From the NCBI RefSeq assembly GCF_900105415.1, contig NZ_FNSM01000001.1, forward strand, positions 6,225,501-6,289,500: a DNA stretch of 64,000 nucleotides. Reading direction: 5' to 3'. A model generated the notes under the pieces. That model did no database searches. It saw only the letters and a list, made by a program, of their open reading frames with translations, and was not told where the DNA came from. The position numbers were made by a program, and so were the translations under genes. Below, piece by piece: positions 19,721 through 29,345 of this stretch. The first letter of the stretch is position 1; every line of letters begins with the position of its first letter. This DNA comes from Streptomyces sp. TLI_105 (lineage in GTDB: Bacteria; Actinomycetota; Actinomycetes; Streptomycetales; Streptomycetaceae).

Positions 19721-20683
19721 TCAGGCCGTGGCCGCCAGCTCCGGGTCCGCCTGGGCCGGGATGCCGGGGGTGACGAGCGGACGCTCGCGCAGGCTCAGGG
19801 CGAGCCGCAGGACGGCGATCCACATCAGCGAGGAGCCGAGCATGTGGGCGGCGACCAGGAGCTCCGGGACGCCCGTGAAGTACTGGAGGTAACCGATCGC
19901 GCCCTGACCCACCAGCACGAGCAGCAGGTCGCGGGCGCGGGCCCTGGTGTCGTCGGGGGCGTCCACCACGCGCAGGACCAGCCACATGGCGAGTGCGAGG
20001 GCGCAGACGACCCAGGCGGCGATCGCGTGGACGTGGGCGGCGTTCGTCCAGTCCCACGGCATGCGCGGGACGTCGCTGCTGTCGCCGGCGTGCTTGCCGG
20101 CGCCGGTCACCGTCGTGCCGAGCACGATCAGCAGCGCGGAGACGATCGTGATCGCCCAGGACAGCTTCCGGACCGGGCCCGGCACGCGGGGCCGGGGGGC
20201 GGTGTCGCCCTCGCCGGTGCGGTGCCAGGTGATGACGGCGACCGTGAGCAGGGAGTTCGCGGCGAGGAAGTGGCCGGCCACCGTCCACGGGTTGAGGCCC
20301 ATCCACACCGTGACGCCGCCGATGACGGCGTTGCTCATCACGATCCAGAACTGCGCCCAGCCGAGCCGGGTGAGCCCGCGCCGCCACGGCTTGGTGGACC
20401 GGGCGGCGATGATCGCCCAGCCGACCGCCGCCGACAGGACGTACGTCAGCATCCGGTTGCCGAACTCGATCGCGCCCCGGTAGCCCTGCTCGGGCGTGAC
20501 GATGAGGCTGTCGTCCGTGCACTTCGGCCAGGTGTCGCAGCCGAGACCGGAACCGGTCAGCCGGACCGCGCCGCCCGTGACGATGATGAGCACGCTCATC
20601 ACGACGGCGGCGAGCGCGGCGCGCCGGAGCGTCCGGGGGGACGGGGTCCAGCGCTGGGCGATGTAGGCGAGGGGGGTCTGCAC
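19721..20683 (-). CDS. ctaA: Haem A synthase
   Basis: COX15/CtaA-family membrane enzyme oxidising the methyl group of haem O to give haem A. The 320-residue protein has eight predicted helices in two four-helix halves. The first loop has GSGLGCDTWPKC, the conserved cysteine pair of actinobacterial/Gram-positive CtaA. Haem-ligating histidines are visible in VAGHFLAANSLL, VITWHRTGEG, NAAHVHAIAAW and VAAHMLGSSLMW. The GTG start at 20683 has no Shine-Dalgarno but sits 7 bases after TACGAT. It shares the haem A pathway with ctaB 3.6 kb away. Confidence 0.95.
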   Translation of the reverse strand: MQTPLAYIAQRWTPSPRTLRRAALAAVVMSVLIIVTGGAVRLTGSGLGCDTWPKCTDDSLIVTPEQGYRGAIEFGNRMLTYVLSAAVGWAIIAARSTKPWRRGLTRLGWAQFWIVMSNAVIGGVTVWMGLNPWTVAGHFLAANSLLTVAVITWHRTGEGDTAPRPRVPGPVRKLSWAITIVSALLIVLGTTVTGAGKHAGDSSDVPRMPWDWTNAAHVHAIAAWVVCALALAMWLVLRVVDAPDDTRARARDLLLVLVGQGAIGYLQYFTGVPELLVAAHMLGSSLMWIAVLRLALSLRERPLVTPGIPAQADPELAATA

Positions 20684-20696
20684 GGGCCCTATCGTA
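20681..20696 (-). promoter_or_regulatory. Leaderless-type -10 of ctaA
   Basis: On the minus strand TACGAT is followed by exactly 7 bases and then GTG. The absence of a Shine-Dalgarno supports a leaderless message. Confidence 0.45.
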
Positions 20697-20756
20697 GGGC
20701 GGCGCTTGTGCGCGCTTTCACGAGGGGGGCGTATATGGCGGAACGGAACCTTACGG

Positions 20757-21521
20757 TTACTCCCAGCGGAAGAACCGCGCCGCCGCCCCGAGCCCCAGGA
20801 CCGCCCAGACGGCCAGGATCAGCGCGTCGCCCCACGGCATCGACGCCCCGTTCTGGAGGACGTCGCGCAGCCCGTCCGAGAGCGCGGAGATCGGGAGCAG
20901 CGCGAGCACGTCGCCCGCCGCGCCGAACCTCTCCAGCGGGACGATGACCCCGCCGCCCACCAGGAGCAGCAGGAAGACCAGGTTCGCGGCGGCCAGCGTG
21001 GCCTCGGCCTTCAGGGTGCCGGCCATCAGCAGGCCCAGGCCGGAGAAGGCGGCCGTGCCGAGGACCAGGAGCAGCAGGACGGACAGGGGGTTGCCGTGCG
21101 GGGACCAGCCGAGCGCCAGGGCGATCGCCGTCAGGAGCGCGACCTGGAGGACCTCGGTGACCAGGACGGAGAGCGTCTTGGCGGTCATGAGCGCCCAGCG
21201 GGGGAGCGGTGAGGCGCCGAGCCGCTTGAGCACCCCGTACCGCCGCTCGAAGCCGGTCGCGATGGCCTGGCCGGTGAAGGCGGTGGACAGCACGGCGAGC
21301 GCGAGGACGCCGGGGGCGAGGAAGTCGACGGCCTTGTCGGCGCCGGTGTCGACGATGTCGACGGTGGAGAACAGCACCAGGAGGAGGGACGGGATGATCA
21401 CCGTGAGGAGGAGCTGCTCGCCGTTGCGCAGCAGCATCCTGGTCTCCAGGGCGGTCTGCGCGGCGATCATCCGCCCGACGGGGGCGGCCCCCGGCTTCGG
21501 GGTGTACGTACCAGTGCTCAC
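20757..21521 (-). CDS. ABC-2 type transporter permease
   Basis: A 254-residue integral membrane protein of the ABC-2 permease class with six helices, including IPSLLLVLFSTVDIV, FLAPGVLALAVLSTAF and LVFLLLLVGGGVIVPLE. The ABC-2 signature region appears in RYGVLKRLGASPLPRW. The GTG start at 21521 overlaps the stop of the ATPase gene in GTGA, so the two are one translationally coupled exporter. Substrate unknown; such pairs usually export drugs, lipids or peptides. It lies between the haem A gene and the suf operon in Streptomyces. Confidence 0.88.
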   Translation of the reverse strand: MSTGTYTPKPGAAPVGRMIAAQTALETRMLLRNGEQLLLTVIIPSLLLVLFSTVDIVDTGADKAVDFLAPGVLALAVLSTAFTGQAIATGFERRYGVLKRLGASPLPRWALMTAKTLSVLVTEVLQVALLTAIALALGWSPHGNPLSVLLLLVLGTAAFSGLGLLMAGTLKAEATLAAANLVFLLLLVGGGVIVPLERFGAAGDVLALLPISALSDGLRDVLQNGASMPWGDALILAVWAVLGLGAAARFFRWE

Positions 21522-22468
21522 GACCGCAGCTCCTTGCCGGTCAGCTCGAGGAAAACGTCTTCGAGGGTGTGGCGCTCGACCGCGATGCGGTCGGGCATGA
21601 CGCCGTGCTGGGCGCACCAGGTGGTGACGGTGGCGAGCAGCTGGGGATCGACGGCGCCGGTGATCCGGTACGTGCCGGGCAGCGGTTCCGTGGCGGCCGA
21701 GCCGTCCGGGAGCGCCTTGAGCAGGGAGCCGAGGTCGAGGCCGGGGCGGCCGGAGAAGCGCAGGGTGTTCTCGGCGCCGCCGCGGCACAGCTCCTCGGGG
21801 CTGCCCTGGACGGCGACCCGGCCGGCGTCGACGATGGCGACGTCGTCGGCGAGTTCCTCGGCCTCCTGCATGAAGTGGGTGGTGAGGACCACGGTCACGC
21901 CGTCGGCGCGCAGCTCGCGGACCAGCTCCCAGGTGGAGCGGCGGGCCTGCGGGTCGAGTCCGGCGGTGGGCTCGTCGAGGAAGACGAGCTCGGGGCGGCC
22001 GACGACGGCCATGGCGAGCGCGAGGCGCTGCTGCTGGCCGCCGGAGAGCCGCCGGTAGGTCGTGCGGCCGCAGGAGCCGAGGCCGAGGCGTTCGATCAGG
22101 GCGTCGACGTCCAGCGGGTGGGCGTGGAGCTTCGCCATGTGGCGGAGCATCTCGTCGGCGCGGGCGCCGGAGTAGACGCCGCCGGACTGGAGCATCACGC
22201 CGATCCGGGGGCGCAGGGCGGCGGCGTCGGCGACCGGGTCGAGGCCCAGGACGCGGACGGTGCCGCCGTCGGGCCTGCGGTATCCCTCGCAGGTCTCGAC
22301 GGTGGTGGTCTTGCCGGCCCCGTTGGGGCCGAGGACGGCGGTGACGGTGCCCGTGCGCACGTCGAGGTCGAGGCCGTCGACGGCGGTCTTGGCGCCGTAC
22401 CGCTTGACCAGGCCGCGGACGCGGACGGCGGTGTCGGCGGATTCACTCGGTGCGGGCTTCCCGTGCAT
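21518..22468 (-). CDS. ABC transporter ATP-binding protein (DrrA/daunorubicin-type)
   Basis: A 316-residue nucleotide-binding subunit with Walker A GPNGAGKTTT, signature LSGGQQQRLALAMA, Walker B ELVFLDEPTAGLD and the switch histidine in VVLTTHFMQEAEELA. The C-terminal extension of about 100 residues after the ATPase core ends in HTLEDVFLELTGKELRS, as in DrrA-type exporters. The ATG at 22468 was chosen because TAGACT is exactly 7 bases upstream and no Shine-Dalgarno is present. The frame is open upstream but reads as the antisense of the DUF72 gene. Confidence 0.9.
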   Translation of the reverse strand: MHGKPAPSESADTAVRVRGLVKRYGAKTAVDGLDLDVRTGTVTAVLGPNGAGKTTTVETCEGYRRPDGGTVRVLGLDPVADAAALRPRIGVMLQSGGVYSGARADEMLRHMAKLHAHPLDVDALIERLGLGSCGRTTYRRLSGGQQQRLALAMAVVGRPELVFLDEPTAGLDPQARRSTWELVRELRADGVTVVLTTHFMQEAEELADDVAIVDAGRVAVQGSPEELCRGGAENTLRFSGRPGLDLGSLLKALPDGSAATEPLPGTYRITGAVDPQLLATVTTWCAQHGVMPDRIAVERHTLEDVFLELTGKELRS

Positions 22469-22481
22469 GCCGGGAAGTCTA
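22466..22481 (-). promoter_or_regulatory. Leaderless-type -10 of the ABC exporter operon
   Basis: On the minus strand TAGACT, 7 bases, then ATG at 22468. No -35 of quality is seen. Confidence 0.45.
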
Positions 22482-22583
22482 AGGACCCGCCGGTACGGGA
22501 CGGGCCGCGCCCCCGGCGAGGGGCGCCCGGGGCGGGACGGGGCGGTGCCGGATGAGCGGCCGCGGACGGGGCAGGGGCTCCGC

Positions 22584-23393
22584 ATGACGGTTTTCGTGGG
22601 CACTTCGGGGTGGCAGTACAAGGACTGGCGGGGCACGTTCTACCCCGAGGGCGTGCCGCAGCGGCTCTGGCTGGAGGAGTACACGCGCCGGTTCGCCACC
22701 GTGGAGAACAACAGCGCCTTCTACGGGCTGCCCGAGCGGGACACCTTCGCCACCTGGCGGAAGCGGACGCCCGAGGGCTTCGTCATGGCGGTCAAGGCGA
22801 ACCGCCGGCTGACGCACGTCGAGCGGCTGCGGGAGCCGGAGGAGCTGGTGGCGCAGCTGATGGGGCGGGCGGAGGCGCTCGGGGACCGGCTCGGGCCGGT
22901 CCTGCTCCAGTTCCCGCCGTCGCTGCGGGCCGACCCCGGGCTGCTCGACGCGGTCCTCGCCTGTTTCCCGGCGGGGGTGCGGGTCACCGTCGAGCCCCGG
23001 CACCCCTCGTGGTGGACGGACCGGACCGAGGCGGTGCTGGTGGAGAGGGGTGCCGCGCTCTGCTGGGCGGACCGGAAGTCGAGGCCGGTGACGCCGCTGT
23101 GGCGGACGGCGGACTGGGGCTATCTGCGGCTGCACGAGGGCCGGGCCCGGCCCTGGCCCGCGTACGGCCGCCGGGCGCTGGAGGGGTGGGCCGGGCGGAT
23201 CGCCGGGAGCTGGCCGGAGGGGGCCGACGCGTACGTCTACTTCAACAACGATCCGGGCGTCGAGGCGGTCCGTGACGCGGCCTCCTTCCGCCGTCTGATG
23301 AGCGAGGCGGGCCGGACGGTGGCCGTGCCGGCCGAGCCGGCGGACGGCTGGGAAACCGCTGGTCGGGGCGGTCGCGATTCATCCCACGAATGA
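22584..23393 (+). CDS. DUF72-family protein
   Basis: A 269-residue soluble protein with the DUF72 (YecE-like) TIM-barrel signatures: GTSGWQYKDWRGTFYP at the start, RRFATVENNSAFYGLP, VAVKANRRLTH-like FVMAVKANRRLTH, LLQFPPSLR, and the C-terminal YVYFNNDPGVEAVRDA. The biochemical function of the family is not established. The ATG at 22584 follows GGGGCAGGGG. It is divergent from the ABC exporter with 115 bases between the starts, and precedes the suf control region. Confidence 0.88.
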   Translation: MTVFVGTSGWQYKDWRGTFYPEGVPQRLWLEEYTRRFATVENNSAFYGLPERDTFATWRKRTPEGFVMAVKANRRLTHVERLREPEELVAQLMGRAEALGDRLGPVLLQFPPSLRADPGLLDAVLACFPAGVRVTVEPRHPSWWTDRTEAVLVERGAALCWADRKSRPVTPLWRTADWGYLRLHEGRARPWPAYGRRALEGWAGRIAGSWPEGADAYVYFNNDPGVEAVRDAASFRRLMSEAGRTVAVPAEPADGWETAGRGGRDSSHE

Positions 23394-23406
23394 TCGTTTT
23401 CGCAGG

Positions 23407-23425
23407 TCAGGTAAGCCTTACCTGA
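23407..23425. promoter_or_regulatory. Iron-box-like palindrome (IdeR/DmdR type) upstream of sufR
   Basis: TCAGGTAAGCCTTACCTGA is a perfect 9-1-9 palindrome. It agrees with the actinobacterial iron box TTAGGTTAGSCTAACCTAA at 15 of 19 positions, and the differences are symmetrical (positions 2/18 and 7/13). It lies 72 bases before the sufR start. Confidence 0.6.
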
Positions 23426-23483
23426 GTGACGTACCGCACCGTCACCGGCCAGGGCGCCGCTTGTCACTCCCCGATTAATTACG

Positions 23484-23497
23484 CAACAATGGTGTTG
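23484..23497. promoter_or_regulatory. SufR operator CAAC-N6-GTTG
   Basis: CAAC (23484-23487), AATGGT, GTTG (23494-23497). This is exactly the palindrome described for SufR binding in cyanobacteria and Streptomyces. The last G is the first base of the sufR GTG start codon, so bound SufR would block the promoter or transcription start. A TTGTCA at 23461-23466 could be the -35. Confidence 0.75.
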
Positions 23498-24222
23498 TGA
23501 AAAACGTTGGCGCGGCTCCGGTGGAGGAACTCGCGACCCGAGAGCGTTCCACGCGCAACCGGGTCGCGCGGTCGATCCTGGACCACGGGCCCTCGACCGT
23601 CGCCGACCTGGCCGCACGGCTCCGCCTTACCCAGGCCGCCGTTCGCCGCCACCTCGACTCGCTGGTCGCCGAGAACGTCGTCGAGGCCCGCGAGAAGCGC
23701 GTCTACGGGACCCGGGCCCGTGGCCGCCCCGCGAAGGTCTTCGCGCTCACCGACTGCGGCCGGGACGCCTTCGACCAGTCGTACGACTCCCTCGCCGTCG
23801 AGGCGCTCCGCTGGATCGAGCGCAACGCCGGAGGGGAGGCGGCCGTGGCCGCCTTCGCCCGCGACCGGATCGAGGCCCAGGCCGGGGCGTACCGCGAGGC
23901 CGTCGAGTCGGCCGAGCCCGCGCAGCGGACCGAGGCGCTGGCCAAGGCCCTCACGGCGGACGGGTACGCTGCCACTGCGCGGAACGCGCCGGTCGGCGAG
24001 CAGCTCTGCCAGCACCACTGCCCGGTCGCCCACGTCGCCGAGCAGTACCCCCAGCTGTGTGAGGCGGAGACGGAATTCTTCTCCCGCCTCCTGGGAACGC
24101 ACGTCCAGCGTCTGGCCACCATCGCGCATGGTGACGGCGTCTGCACCACGTTCATCCCGCACAGCACCCCACAGACCACCGAAACAGCATCCGCAAGCAC
24201 GGCCGGGAGGAACCCCGCATGA
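23497..24222 (+). CDS. sufR: Iron-sulphur cluster-sensing repressor SufR
   Basis: DeoR/ArsR-like transcriptional regulator of the suf operon. The first 80 residues hold a winged helix ([24 protein letters not shown], wing [18 protein letters not shown]). The C-terminal half carries four cysteines: Cys171 and Cys175 in CQHHCP, Cys188 in PQLCEAE and Cys216 in DGVCTTF. This is the cluster-ligand pattern of SufR. The 241-residue length is typical. The GTG at 23497 overlaps the operator and has no Shine-Dalgarno, so the mRNA may be nearly leaderless. GTG at 23521 is an alternative. Its TGA overlaps the sufB ATG. Confidence 0.92.
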   Translation: MKNVGAAPVEELATRERSTRNRVARSILDHGPSTVADLAARLRLTQAAVRRHLDSLVAENVVEAREKRVYGTRARGRPAKVFALTDCGRDAFDQSYDSLAVEALRWIERNAGGEAAVAAFARDRIEAQAGAYREAVESAEPAQRTEALAKALTADGYAATARNAPVGEQLCQHHCPVAHVAEQYPQLCEAETEFFSRLLGTHVQRLATIAHGDGVCTTFIPHSTPQTTETASASTAGRNPA

Positions 24223-25634
24223 CCACCGAGATCAGCCACCCCGAGCTCGAGGGCCTGGGTCGGTACGAGTACGGCTGGGCCGACTCCGACGCCGCCGGTG
24301 CCACTGCCAAGCGCGGTCTGAACGAGGACGTCGTCCGCGACATCTCCTCGAAGAAGAACGAGCCCGAGTGGATGCTCAAGCTGCGTCTCAAGGGTCTGCG
24401 CCTCTTCGGCAAGAAGCCCATGCCGACCTGGGGCTCCGACCTCTCCGGCATCGACTTCGACAACATCAAGTACTTCGTGCGGTCCACCGAGAAGCAGGCC
24501 GAGTCCTGGGAGGACCTGCCGGAGGACATCAAGAACACGTACGACAAGCTCGGCATCCCGGAGGCGGAGAAGCAGCGCCTCGTCGCCGGTGTCGCGGCCC
24601 AGTACGAGTCCGAGGTCGTCTACCACCAGATCCGCGAGGACCTGGAGGAGCAGGGCGTCATCTTCGTCGACACCGACACCGCGCTGAAGGAGCACGAGGA
24701 GCTCTTCAAGGAGTACTTCGGCACCGTCATCCCGGTCGGCGACAACAAGTTCGCCTCCCTGAACACGGCCGTCTGGTCCGGCGGCTCCTTCATCTACGTG
24801 CCGAAGGGCGTGCACGTCGAGATCCCGCTCCAGGCCTACTTCCGCATCAACACGGAGAACATGGGCCAGTTCGAGCGGACGCTGATCATCGTCGACGAGG
24901 ACGCCTACGTCCACTACGTCGAGGGCTGCACCGCCCCGATCTACTCCTCCGACTCGCTGCACAGCGCCGTCGTCGAGATCATCGTGAAGAAGGGCGGCCG
25001 CTGCCGCTACACGACCATCCAGAACTGGTCGAACAACGTCTACAACCTGGTGACCAAGCGCGCCGTCGCCTACGAGGGCGCCACCATGGAGTGGGTCGAC
25101 GGCAACATCGGCTCCAAGGTCACCATGAAGTACCCGGCCGTCTACCTGATGGGCGAGCACGCCAAGGGCGAGACCCTCTCCATCGCCTTCGCGGGCGAGG
25201 GCCAGCACCAGGACGCCGGCGCCAAGATGGTCCACATGGCCCCGAACACCTCCTCCAACATCGTCTCCAAGTCGGTGGCGCGAGGCGGCGGCCGCACCTC
25301 CTACCGCGGTCTCATCGAGATCGGCGAGGGCGCCCCGGGCGCCAAGTCCAACGTCCTGTGCGACGCGCTGCTCGTCGACACGATCTCCCGCTCCGACACG
25401 TACCCCTACGTGGACGTGCGCGAGGACGACGTCTCCATGGGCCACGAGGCCACCGTCTCCAAGGTCTCCGAGGACCAGCTCTTCTACCTGATGAGCCGCG
25501 GCCTCACCGAGTTCGAGGCCATGGCGATGATCGTCCGCGGCTTCGTCGAGCCCATCGCCAAGGAGCTCCCCATGGAGTACGCCCTGGAGCTCAACCGGCT
25601 GATCGAGCTGCAGATGGAAGGCGCGGTGGGCTAG
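24219..25634 (+). CDS. sufB: Fe-S cluster assembly scaffold SufB
   Basis: Large scaffold subunit of the SufBC2D complex that receives persulphide sulphur from SufS/SufU and builds [4Fe-4S] clusters. The 471-residue protein has the conserved opening [20 protein letters not shown], the core [20 protein letters not shown] and GCTAPIYSS (conserved Cys), and the C-terminal [34 protein letters not shown] (written here as two halves of the signature). It starts in ATGA overlap with sufR and has GGGAGG at about 24205. Confidence 0.97.
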   Translation: MTTEISHPELEGLGRYEYGWADSDAAGATAKRGLNEDVVRDISSKKNEPEWMLKLRLKGLRLFGKKPMPTWGSDLSGIDFDNIKYFVRSTEKQAESWEDLPEDIKNTYDKLGIPEAEKQRLVAGVAAQYESEVVYHQIREDLEEQGVIFVDTDTALKEHEELFKEYFGTVIPVGDNKFASLNTAVWSGGSFIYVPKGVHVEIPLQAYFRINTENMGQFERTLIIVDEDAYVHYVEGCTAPIYSSDSLHSAVVEIIVKKGGRCRYTTIQNWSNNVYNLVTKRAVAYEGATMEWVDGNIGSKVTMKYPAVYLMGEHAKGETLSIAFAGEGQHQDAGAKMVHMAPNTSSNIVSKSVARGGGRTSYRGLIEIGEGAPGAKSNVLCDALLVDTISRSDTYPYVDVREDDVSMGHEATVSKVSEDQLFYLMSRGLTEFEAMAMIVRGFVEPIAKELPMEYALELNRLIELQMEGAVG

Positions 25635-25662
25635 AGCGCCCCGCAGACCAGGCAAACGACCC

Positions 25663-25681
25663 GGGCTCAGTCGCTGAGCCC
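25663..25681 (+). other. Intra-operon hairpin between sufB and sufD
   Basis: GGGCTCAG, TCG, CTGAGCCC: eight perfect pairs with a three-base loop in the 164-base gap between sufB and sufD, the only large gap in an otherwise overlapping operon. It may set the relative levels of the genes on either side or protect one mRNA end. Confidence 0.55.
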
Positions 25682-25798
25682 CGCGAGCCCGCCGCACGAC
25701 GGCAGGTCTCCGGCCGGCGCCGCAAGGCGCCCGCCGGACCGGCCCACCGCACGGGGCGGGCCCGTAAGACGAGGCAGGAAGAGAGCAACACGACAGCC

Positions 25799-26980
25799 AT
25801 GGCTGAGGCTCAGAACATCCCGGCGGGGTCCACCACCGCCGGCTCGATCGCGGTGGCCGCCGAGTCCACCGTCGCCACGCGCATGAGCGCGCCCCCGTCC
25901 TTCGACGTCGCGGACTTCCCCGTCCCGCACGGCCGCGAGGAGGAGTGGCGGTTCACCCCGCTGGCGCGCCTGCGCGGCCTCCACGACGGCACCGCCGTCG
26001 TCTCCGGCGAGGGCGTCAAGGTCGAGGTCGAGGCCCCCGAGGGCGTCACCGTGGAGACCGTCGGCCGCGACGACGAGCGCCTCGGCAAGGCCGGCACGCC
26101 CGTCGACCGCGTCGCCGCCCAGGCGTACTCCTCCTTCGAGAAGGCCTCGGTCGTCACCGTCGCCAAGGAGACGGTGCTCACCGAGCCGATCCGGATCTCC
26201 GTGCACGGCCAGGGCGGCGTCGCCTTCGGCCACCAGGTGATCGAGCTCGGCGCCTTCGCCGAGGCCGTCGTGGTCCTCGACCACACCGGTGACGCCGTGC
26301 TCGCCGCCAACGTGGACTACGTCCTCGGCGACGGCGCCAAGCTGACCGTCGTCTCCGTCCAGGACTGGGACGAGAAGGCCGTCCACGTCGCCCAGCACAA
26401 CGCGCTGGTCGGCCGCGACGCCTCCTTCAAGTCGGTCGTGGTCACCTTCGGCGGCGACGTCGTCCGCATCCACCCGCGGGTGTCGTACGCGGCCCCCGGC
26501 GGCGAGGCCGAGCTCTTCGGTCTGTACTTCACCGACGCCGGCCAGCACCAGGAGCACCGCCTCCTGGTCGACCACAACACCCCGCACTGCAAGTCCAACG
26601 TGGCCTACAAGGGCGCGCTGCAGGGCCAGGACGCGCACGCCGTCTGGATCGGCGACGTGCTCATCCAGGCCGCCGCCGAGGGCACCGACACGTACGAGCT
26701 CAACCGGAACCTGGTCCTCACGGACGGTGCCCGGGTCGACTCCGTGCCGAACCTGGAGATCGAGACCGGCGAGATCGCCGGCGCCGGTCACGCCTCGGCC
26801 ACCGGCCGCTTCGACGACGAGCAGCTCTTCTACCTGATGGCCCGCGGCATCCCGGAGACCGAGGCCCGCCGCCTCGTCGTCCGCGGCTTCTTCGCGGAGC
26901 TCGTCCAGCAGATCGGTCTGCCGGACGTCCAGGAGCGACTCCTCGCCAAGATCGAGGCCGAGCTGGAGGCCTCCGTCTGA
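25799..26980 (+). CDS. sufD: Fe-S cluster assembly protein SufD
   Basis: SufB paralogue and partner in the SufBC2D scaffold, involved in iron acquisition and cluster assembly. The 393-residue protein has the N-terminal PHGREEEWRFTPLARL, the beta-helix core with DHNTPHCKSNVAYKGALQGQ, and the C-terminal GRFDDEQLFYLMARGIPETEARRLV shared with SufB. The ATG at 25799 was chosen by the family N-terminus; AGGAAGAG is about 16 bases upstream, rather far. The frame is open all the way back through sufB in another phase, but that part is a shadow. The stop overlaps the next start in TGATG. Confidence 0.96.
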   Translation: MAEAQNIPAGSTTAGSIAVAAESTVATRMSAPPSFDVADFPVPHGREEEWRFTPLARLRGLHDGTAVVSGEGVKVEVEAPEGVTVETVGRDDERLGKAGTPVDRVAAQAYSSFEKASVVTVAKETVLTEPIRISVHGQGGVAFGHQVIELGAFAEAVVVLDHTGDAVLAANVDYVLGDGAKLTVVSVQDWDEKAVHVAQHNALVGRDASFKSVVVTFGGDVVRIHPRVSYAAPGGEAELFGLYFTDAGQHQEHRLLVDHNTPHCKSNVAYKGALQGQDAHAVWIGDVLIQAAAEGTDTYELNRNLVLTDGARVDSVPNLEIETGEIAGAGHASATGRFDDEQLFYLMARGIPETEARRLVVRGFFAELVQQIGLPDVQERLLAKIEAELEASV

Positions 26981-27297
26981 TGGCCTTCGTCCGAGTCTGC
27001 GCGCTGAGCGAGCTGGAGGCCGACACCCCGAAGCGGGTCGAGGTCGACGGCACGCCGGTGTCGGTCGTGCACACCGAGGGCGAGGTGTACGCGATCAACG
27101 ACATCTGCTCGCACGCGAACGTCTCCCTCTCGGAGGGCGAGGTCGAGGACTGCGCGATCGAGTGCTGGCTGCACGGCTCCAGCTTCGACCTGCGCACGGG
27201 CAAGCCCTCCGGCCTTCCCGCGACGCGCCCCGTCCCCGTATACCCCGTAAAGATCGAAGGGGACGATGTGCTCGTCTCCGTCACCCAGGAGTCCTGA
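26980..27297 (+). CDS. Rieske-type [2Fe-2S] ferredoxin-like protein in the suf operon
   Basis: A 105-residue protein of the bifunctional-dioxygenase-ferredoxin class. It has the Rieske cluster motifs C-S-H in NDICSHANVSLSEGEVED and C-W-L-H in ECWLHGSSFDL. The position between sufD and sufC is the usual one in actinobacteria, where it is thought to carry electrons or to be a client of the machinery; this is inference. The ATG overlaps the sufD stop. Confidence 0.92.
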   Translation: MAFVRVCALSELEADTPKRVEVDGTPVSVVHTEGEVYAINDICSHANVSLSEGEVEDCAIECWLHGSSFDLRTGKPSGLPATRPVPVYPVKIEGDDVLVSVTQES

Positions 27298-27304
27298 GTC
27301 ACCC

Positions 27305-28065
<761 letters not shown>

Positions 28066-28069
<4 letters not shown>

Positions 28070-29334
28070 CTTCCGCCCATCAGGGGCTGACCGGCCTCCT
28101 CGACACCGAGGCGATCCGCAAGGACTTCCCGCTCCTGGATCGCGTGGTCCACGACGGCAAGAAGATCGTGTACCTCGACTCCGCGGCGACCTCGCAGAAG
28201 CCGCGCCAGGTCCTCGACGCGCTCAACCAGTACTACGAGCGTCACAACGCCAACGTCCACCGCGGCGTCTACACGGTCGCCGAGGAGGCGACGGCGCTGT
28301 ACGAGGGCGCCCGTGACAAGGTCGCGGCCTTCATCAACGCGCCGAGCCGCGACGAGGTGATCTTCACCAAGAACGCCTCCGAGTCGCTCAACCTCGTGGC
28401 CAACATGCTGGGCTGGGCCGATGAGCCCTACCGCGTGGACCACGAGACCGAGATCGCCATCACGGAGATGGAGCACCACTCCAACATCGTGCCGTGGCAG
28501 CTGCTCTCGCAGCGCACGGGCGCGAAGCTGAAGTGGTTCGGCCTCACCGACGACGGCCGTCTCGACCTCTCGAACATCGAGGAGGTCATCACCGAGAAGA
28601 CCAAGATCGTCTCGTTCACGCTGGTCTCGAACCTGCTCGGCACGGTCAACCCGGTGGAGACGATCATCCGCCGCGCCCAGGAGGTCGGTGCGCTCGTCTG
28701 CATCGACGCCTCCCAGGCGGCCCCGCACATGGTCCTGGACGTCCAGGCGCTCCAGGCCGACTTCGTGGCCTTCACCGGCCACAAGATGTGCGGCCCGACC
28801 GGCATCGGCGTGCTGTGGGGACGGCAGGAGCTCCTGGAGGACCTCCCGCCCTTCCTCGGCGGCGGCGAGATGATCGAGACCGTCTCGATGCACTCCTCGA
28901 CGTACGCGCCGGCCCCGCACAAGTTCGAGGCGGGTACGCCCCCGATCGCCCAGGCCGTCGGCCTCGGCGCGGCCGTGGACTACCTGTCGGCGATCGGCAT
29001 GGAGAACATCGCGCGCCACGAGCACGCGATCACCGAGTACGCCGTCCGGCGCCTCCAGGAGGTGCCCGACCTGCGGATCATCGGCCCCACCACGGCCGAG
29101 GACCGCGGCGCGGCGATCTCCTTCACGCTGGGCGACATCCACCCGCACGACGTGGGCCAGGTCCTCGACGAGCAGGGCATCGCGGTCCGGGTCGGCCACC
29201 ACTGCGCGCGGCCGGTCTGCCTTCGGTACGGAATTCCTGCGACCACGCGGGCGTCGTTCTATCTGTACTCCACTCCGGCCGAGGTCGACGCCCTGGTCGA
29301 GGGACTGGAGCACGTCCGTAACTTCTTCGGCTAG
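28066..29334 (+). CDS. sufS: Cysteine desulphurase SufS
   Basis: PLP enzyme that removes sulphur from L-cysteine as an enzyme-bound persulphide. The 422-residue group-II desulphurase has the internal-aldimine lysine in AFTGHKMCGPTGIGVLW, the cofactor site TEMEHHSNIVPW, and the C-terminal catalytic cysteine in VGHHCARPVC. The GTG at 28066 overlaps the sufC stop. The short cysteine loop fits a SufU-dependent enzyme, and sufU follows after 11 bases. Confidence 0.97.
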
Positions 29335-29345
29335 GGGAACGGCTC

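Noticed and set aside
23407..23425. Reading the palindrome as only a terminator of the DUF72 gene
   Set aside because: It has no loop beyond one base and no T-tract, while its fit to the iron-box pattern, including symmetrical mismatches, is good; a dual role cannot be excluded.
23507..26980. A single open frame running through sufB, the intergenic gap and sufD as if a giant fusion
   Set aside because: Upstream of 25799 it is out of phase with sufB, and its translation is Arg/Pro/Ser-rich like other GC-driven shadows; sufD has a proper start.
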